Part shown: positions 58,922 to 64,000 of the stretch, piece by piece | Layout of the letters: each line of letters opens with the position of its first letter | Numbering within the stretch: the first letter of the stretch is position 1 | Assembly (NCBI GenBank): GCA_036925085.1 | Contig: JAUPFP010000029.1 | Location: 1,550,001 to 1,614,000 of the forward strand | Direction: 5' to 3' | DNA length: 64,000 bases | From: Brachycybe producta | Taxonomy: Eukaryota; Arthropoda; Diplopoda; Playtdesmida; Andrognathidae | Program-made: the position numbers and the translations under genes | Notes under the pieces: generated by a model | Told to the model about the DNA's origin: nothing | The model's database searches: none | Seen by the model: only the letters and a program-made list of their open reading frames with translations

Positions 58922-59754
58922 GATACATTTGAAGAAAAATACATATAATGTATACCAAATGTATACCAAAATTGAATGATTAAAAATACTTTTATTTTTG
59001 AATATTACCCGGATTCAGATCAAGGTTTAAGAATGTGTTTTTTTTAGCTGAACTTTGTTGTACTGATAATGATGTTCATGATGATGATGATGATGATGAT
59101 GATGAAGATGAATTATGTGATGTTCTATGTTCGCTACTAATAATTTAACGAGTAATTTGCGTGTTTTTGAACATAGCTTCTGTAGTACACTATGTACTAT
59201 TTGTAAAACCCAGTGTATATATAGAAAAATACGTGATATAGGTATTTTTTAAGAGATTTATTTATGCTATCGTCATTTGAGCTGAAAATGGAAGATAGTA
59301 TAAGTAGGCTGCTTTTGGGTTTTTTTTTTGGGTATAGAGATGGTGGAATTTGGTATTTTGAACATGCAAATGAGCATATATATAAATATAATGGAAGTGC
59401 ATTTAGCTGTATCCATTTGTGGCAATGTTTATGTTAACTATTATGTGTTAACACCGTTCTTAACGATGCCTTTACTTTGCTTTTAAATCAAGAATCATGC
59501 AATTTCACATTATTTACTACTGTACACAAAATACACAAAAATATAAATGTATTTCAATTATTAAATACAACCAAACTTACCCTATCCCAAGTGCAAAATG
59601 CGCAATGCCCTGCTATAGACATTCTTATGGGTTGTTATAGGAGTTGATAGAATTTTTTTTTTTTGGAAAATGCATTTTTACTCTGGTTTTGGATGAAAAT
59701 TAGTCCTTCTGCCACATACCTCTCTTGCAGAGAGTAATTATTCAAACTCAAATA
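58922..59754. other. No gene recognised
   Basis: (GAT)n at about 59078-59110; otherwise AT-rich without features. Confidence 0.35.
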
Positions 59755-59880
59755 CAGTGGAAACTGTTTAACACGAAAATGGATAATAACGAAATATATA
59801 TTTTCGTCTGATCCGTTCGATTGGCATAAACATTCTTTTAACACGAAAAATATTTTCAAAGTTCCTTCCATTTCGTGTGT
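59755..59880. mobile_element. Possible pogo/Tigger-like end fragment
   Basis: CAGTGGAAACTGTTTAACAC, then GAAAATGGATAATAACGAAA, preceded by TA, resembles pogo/Tigger termini (CAGTxGAACCTC.xTAACG). A TTTTAACACGAAAAAT repeat follows. No inverse right end was seen; tentative. Confidence 0.35.
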
Positions 59881-61223
59881 TCGTCATACTTTTTATATTT
59901 TCAGTACCCTTGATTCAGTAAAGTATCTTGCATTTTCATTGAAAAAATACATACTTTGGTTGTATTTCAAATTATTAGAATGTATTTTTTGCACATATTG
60001 CCTTATTTGAGGCATTTGATTGACCTATTGGTAAGAGATCGTGTGTATGTGCATTAGGCACTGTTAAGTTTACCCCAAAGTGGTGATTGGGAAAAACTTC
60101 TACTAAATTGGGGAATCATCTACTCGGAATGGACTCACATGCTTTAGAACATTGAAATTTAATAGAAATCAATGTTTTAAGACTAGTCTTGGAAATAAAA
60201 ACGAATGGGCAAATACTAGAAATGTTTTCTCATTGTTTGAAATCTTGAGTGCGAGCAATTCGTATTGTTTCTTTTTTTTTTAATGATTTTGATGGTAATT
60301 TTGTTGATGAGGATAATGTTATTGTTCGAAATGTGCTATCTCAATTGAATGACGTCATTTCTTTCTTTTGAATAGAGAATTTACTTTAGCTCAGAAACAC
60401 ACAAGTTAGTTTTTTATTATTATTATATGATACAATGAAATACAATCGAGATTCTTCTTTTTTTTTTGAAGACAATACTGTGACATACAAATACAATGTT
60501 TGCCTGTGTGTTTTAGTTATATTTTCAATTCAAGTTCAACGGGCTGCATAAGAATGAAGAAAACAAGAGAGATAAGAAAAATCTCAGTAACTCAACTTTT
60601 ACACTACTATACTACATGTGTATATAGTGTATAATATAAGATGTCAAGAAATAATGTCGTTAAGTTGATCTTGAGATAACAACCAGTTTTCGTTTTCCAT
60701 CTCTTGTCTCTAAGCTGCTGGGGTTTTTTTAAGAAGAAGAAAAAGATGGTTTTGTTTGTTTGAGAGATAGAAATCATTTTCATTTTCATCTAATGTTGGG
60801 AATCTCCCCTCTTGAAATTTTTCTCTTTCTTTCTTTCTCTATACAAATATACTATACAATAAAATGTGTTAATTCCTCTTAAGAAAACGAGATGAGTGGG
60901 TGCTAAAAGAACCGTAAAACAAACGTCAAAAATGTTGGACATATAGGAGAGAGAGAGAGAGTGTTGGTTGTTATTTGGTGCTATTGCCATTTGTTTATGA
61001 TGCACAGCTTTTCACTGTTTGCCTCATTTTCATCCTTTTTTCTACACTTATCTCACTTTTCTTGAATCTCTTGTTTTCTGTCTACTTATAATCTAAAAGA
61101 AAAAGATGACGACGATGATGATGATGATGATGATGGTGCTGTTAAAAGAAAATGAAACTATACTTGCCTAATAATAGAAAGTATAGTTTATATACGTATA
61201 TACAGTATATTGTATGTATATGT
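59881..61223. other. No gene recognised
   Basis: AT-rich; a CRE octamer near 60352, (GA)n near 60948-60961 and (GAT)n near 61105-61134. No coding evidence. Confidence 0.35.
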
Positions 61224-61414
61224 GTTACTGTCAATATGCGGAGTCAGTCAATCTGCAGATTACCTAGGCAATTTTGCAAAACCACCAAACTGCTAGTGAA
61301 TCTGCAAAATTCAATACAGATGCAATTCAATTGCAGATTCACTAGCAAAATTGGTTGTTTTGCAGATTCACTAGGCAATCTGAAGATTGACTAATTCCGC
61401 AGATTGACAGTAAC
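61224..61414. mobile_element. Family B modular palindrome, complete copy
   Basis: GTTACTGTCAATATGCGGAG to CTAATTCCGCAGATTGACAG plus TAAC, 191 bp. It contains the outer TCAATCTGCAGATTACCTAG, the AAAACCACC block, the CTAGTGAATCTGC core and the inverse of each. ATATGT outside the left end and ACATAT at the right extend the symmetry. Confidence 0.85.
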
Positions 61415-62239
61415 ATATATATGTACGAGTGACAAAAGGCAGTAGTAGGTCTACTGAAACAAGCTGTTGCCTCACATGTCAGTTCACTTTTCAACAACAT
61501 TGGACCAATACCAATATGTACTGTCCACTCTTACTTACTGTAGGTGTACAGTTATATTATGTGGGATCTATTACAGTAGATAACGGTGACATTAACGTAA
61601 AAAAAAGGAAATATTTCCACATGACCGAATAAATGAAGATGCCAATGAGGTCATAACAGTATTATATACATATAATGTATAGGACTTTGGAGAGGATTTA
61701 GAAAGGATTTTGGTATAGATGAAAGAAAAGCAAATAATTATATAAGAGTATATAGAGACAAGAGAAGGGGAAAGAAAAATTCCATCAGATTTACAGACAG
61801 AGAGAGAGAGAGAGGTTATAATGAACATAACACTGTATATGTATTGTAAGGAGAAGAAGTATGTGTGTGTTTGCTTCATACTTGGAAATTATTTTAACTG
61901 TATTACCAGATTAAGGATTTATAGTCTCTCTTGCTGCATTGGAGTTATTGTCATAAGGTTATTTCTTTTAGTTTTAGGTAGTTTTATGACTTGACATTTT
62001 ATGGACAAATAGGATGGAAGTTCTAATCTACTGGACTCATTTTTGGAAGAAGAAGAAGAAGAAAGAGAAAGCTCATCAAAAATCTCTCCATTCTTCTTTC
62101 TACAGTCACTCACCTTTTTTTTATCTACTTATTTCAGGAACTGTCCATCTAAAAGAAAACTCCATTAAAATATTGGAAATGTGTTTAATATTTTTAGGGT
62201 TCCAAACATCTCTTTGAATTTGTTAGTATTGTTTTAGCA
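61415..62239. other. No gene recognised
   Basis: AT-rich; (GA)n near 61799-61814 and (GAA)n near 62048-62064. Frames show no motifs. Confidence 0.35.
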
Positions 62240-62520
62240 CATTGTTTCCCAAATGGTGTTACACGGAACCCTGAGGTTCCGAAGGTGTAACATTGGAATT
62301 CCGCCAGAAAATTATAAAAAATGAGTAAACAATAAATTTGAAACTTTCATTTTCATTTTTTACTAAGAGTAGGTAGGCCTACCTATTATTTTTTTTAGAT
62401 ACTTTTCAACTTTTTCTAGTATTTTTCTAGCTCTGTATATGGTATTATGTAAAAATACAATTGGAGTTCCGTAATTGTTTACTAAAGATTTCTGTGGAAA
62501 ATTTAAATTGCGAAACACTG
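62240..62520. mobile_element. hAT-Charlie-like MITE with 8-bp flanking repeat
   Basis: Ends CATTGTTTCCCAAATGG and AAATTGCGAAACACTG are inverse in the Charlie style. Flanks TTTTAGCA (62232-62239) and TTCTAGCA (62521-62528) match at 7 of 8. Inside, GGAACCCTGAGGTTCCG is a small dyad and GGAATTCCGCC / GGAGTTCCG words repeat. 281 bp; TAGGCCTA at 62374-62381 lies inside. Confidence 0.75.
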
Positions 62521-63347
62521 TTCTAGCAAAGTAGCTGTCCCACCGCATGAAATAATTGGAGAAATCATCTTCATTTCCAATTTATTTTAGTCCATATTTG
62601 GAAACTCAGTGTGAAATCAACTCACAGTTTCTTTTGTATATGGTCTAACTTTTATTTTTGTTTGTAGTTTTTGGCAGAAAGAATTAAAACCAAATACAGA
62701 CAGACCTAAAGTTACTGGATTTAAGATTATTGAATAACATCATTGTGTTGTATCAGTAGAAGGAAGGTTTTTTTTAGGGATTCTCTAGACCAACGTGACT
62801 CCAATATATACCCGACTGTGTTGACATTAGGTTTTCATTCTTTTGTATCCATTATACAAAGGGAACTGCCTCTGAATGAAACCAGATGCACTCCATGAAA
62901 CATTCGGCTACGTTTTCACCATTCATTTTTTTTCTGCCTCTTATGTCTCATTTTTTTTCTTTTTCTTCTTCTTCTTCTTCTTCTTAACAAAATATCCGTA
63001 CTTTTTTATCTATCGATTTCACAGTGAAACTGTCATGAAGTGAAATGTGTTTTGCTCTGGACCCATCTTTGTATTTAAGCCCAAAAAAATTAATTGAAGC
63101 TCTTAGTGTCCGTCCACTTTCATGGTCCAGAAACGTAATTATAGACACAGTGAGAGAAAAGGGGAGGGGGTTGTGACAGAGGGATTGTAGGTTCCAAATG
63201 TAATAAAAACCTATCTTTTATCGTGTGTGACGTTGACAATTGTTGCGCTGGTGCTTTTTTCATAGCTCTCTTCTACCATGTAATATAGGACCTAATAAGC
63301 CGAATCAGTTAACTTTTGCAGAAAATAGTCTCGAAGATTTATGTATG
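62521..63347. other. No gene recognised
   Basis: AT-rich; (TTC)n near 62963-62983. No features. Confidence 0.35.
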
Positions 63348-63486
63348 TGTCGTATGCATTTGGTGTAATTGTCCATTACTCGAAATGTATGTCCAGTTCG
63401 AGTTTTTCGTCAGACCAATCTATGTCCATTTCGTGAAATGGACATTCATTTCATGTAATGGACAATGACACCAAACGGATGCGTCA
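63348..63486. mobile_element. Family C palindromic MITE, copy 2
   Basis: TGTCGTATGCATTTGGTGTA to GACACCAAACGGATGCGTCA, with GTCCATTACTCGAAATGTAT, ATGTCCATTTCGTG, GAAATGGACAT and CATGTAATGGACAAT between. 139 bp against 148 in copy 1; the same module order. Confidence 0.7.
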
Positions 63487-63884
63487 ATATACATTATATC
63501 TCATAGCTTAGGTAAAGTGCTAAGTGAAGAACCTAAGTTATTTATTTCCCTCTTTCTTTCTTTGAGTTAGTCCCACATATTGACCCTCGAAGAGTAGAAG
63601 TAGGGAATAATTTAGACAAAAAGGCGAATTAATCATCTGGGTTGGCTATGATTCTACTTTTCTGACCACTTTTAACATTGTTTGGACACACCATTTTACT
63701 TTTATGTAGAAGTTCTTTGTAATCACCAGGGATAGGATTTTTATGCAGTACATCAAGCAAATATTTATCAATATATGTGACCCAAGAATCAATTGTGAAG
63801 TAACAAACAGAATACAATTGATATTAACCACCCTTTATGTTTAGCTAAAGCATAATTGCAGTTCCTCTAAAGCCGGGTTTACAT
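63487..63884. other. No gene recognised
   Basis: Two overlapping minus-strand frames (63629-63831) of about 60 residues lack motifs. Confidence 0.3.
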
Positions 63885-64000
63885 GCTACGACTTATCATA
63901 CGTTTTATCGGATTCGACATATCGTATCAAGTAAAACGGAGCGTGTAGACAACAAATCGTACATCTTATCAGATTGGAATGAAATCGAAGATCGGATCGG
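63870..64000. mobile_element. Left part of an element cut by the window edge
   Basis: TAAAGCCGGGTTTACATGCT, then ACGACTTATCATACG and many CGTA/TACG and GATCGGAT-type words. Ends of the type TAAAGCCGGGTTTACA are common on animal MITEs and the start resembles the end at 57291 (TTAAAGCC). The right end lies beyond the window. Confidence 0.4.

Overview
This window looks like AT-rich nuclear DNA from a multicellular animal, probably a marine invertebrate. The evidence is indirect: no bacterial gene density, ribosome binding sites or operons; very many eukaryotic microsatellites ((TA)n, (TAA)n, (GA)n, (GAT)n); dozens of short inverted-repeat DNA transposon relics; and remains of a non-LTR retrotransposon and an IS630/Tc1-mariner transposase. 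The species cannot be named from sequence alone. I found no intact protein-coding gene, tRNA, rRNA or CRISPR array. Most long open frames are translated simple repeats or AT-rich chance frames, so the window is best read as intergenic or deep intronic DNA.

Layout. At 1-10 kb there is degenerate repeat DNA with a fold-back element split by a LINE 3' end (about 4.9-5.5 kb), a palindromic element at 6.5 kb and three MITE families packed into 8.2-9.6 kb. At 10-18 kb there is a (TA)60 array, a Charlie-like hAT relic and a cluster of three fold-back copies at 13.2-15.0 kb. At 18.8-20 kb there is a 36-bp-arm hairpin followed by a compositionally distinct, GC-richer kilobase that resembles an LTR, its leader and the start of a gag frame. 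At 22-33 kb there are more (TA)n and (TAA)n arrays and four fold-back copies, one carrying an hAT-like insertion with exact 8-bp flanking repeats. At 36.5-38 kb there are three adjacent inverted-repeat elements including a 630-bp palindrome. At 42-48 kb there are large simple-sequence arrays, a 9-bp-TSD MITE next to a purine tract and an NRF-1-type site, and a (TA)110 array bounded by a 12-bp inverted repeat. At 48.9-49.7 kb lie a mariner-type transposase fossil and an hAT-like MITE. From 51 to 64 kb there are further fold-back copies and MITEs, and the last 120 bases enter another element.

The window's main content is therefore a mobile-element community. The dominant member is a roughly 350-bp fold-back family (here 'family A', about 14 copies) whose best copies begin and end in TTAA. 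Other families are 'B' (repeated AATCTGC-type modules), 'C' (TTTGGTGTAAT ends), a GTTGCCTCAC family carrying two TGACGTCA (CRE-like) sites per copy, an ACAGGCAATT family with 9-bp flanking repeats, a GTCGTATTC family, and several hAT-like groups. These names are mine. Non-autonomous elements of this type would depend on transposases encoded elsewhere; the one DDE-type fossil here is inactive.
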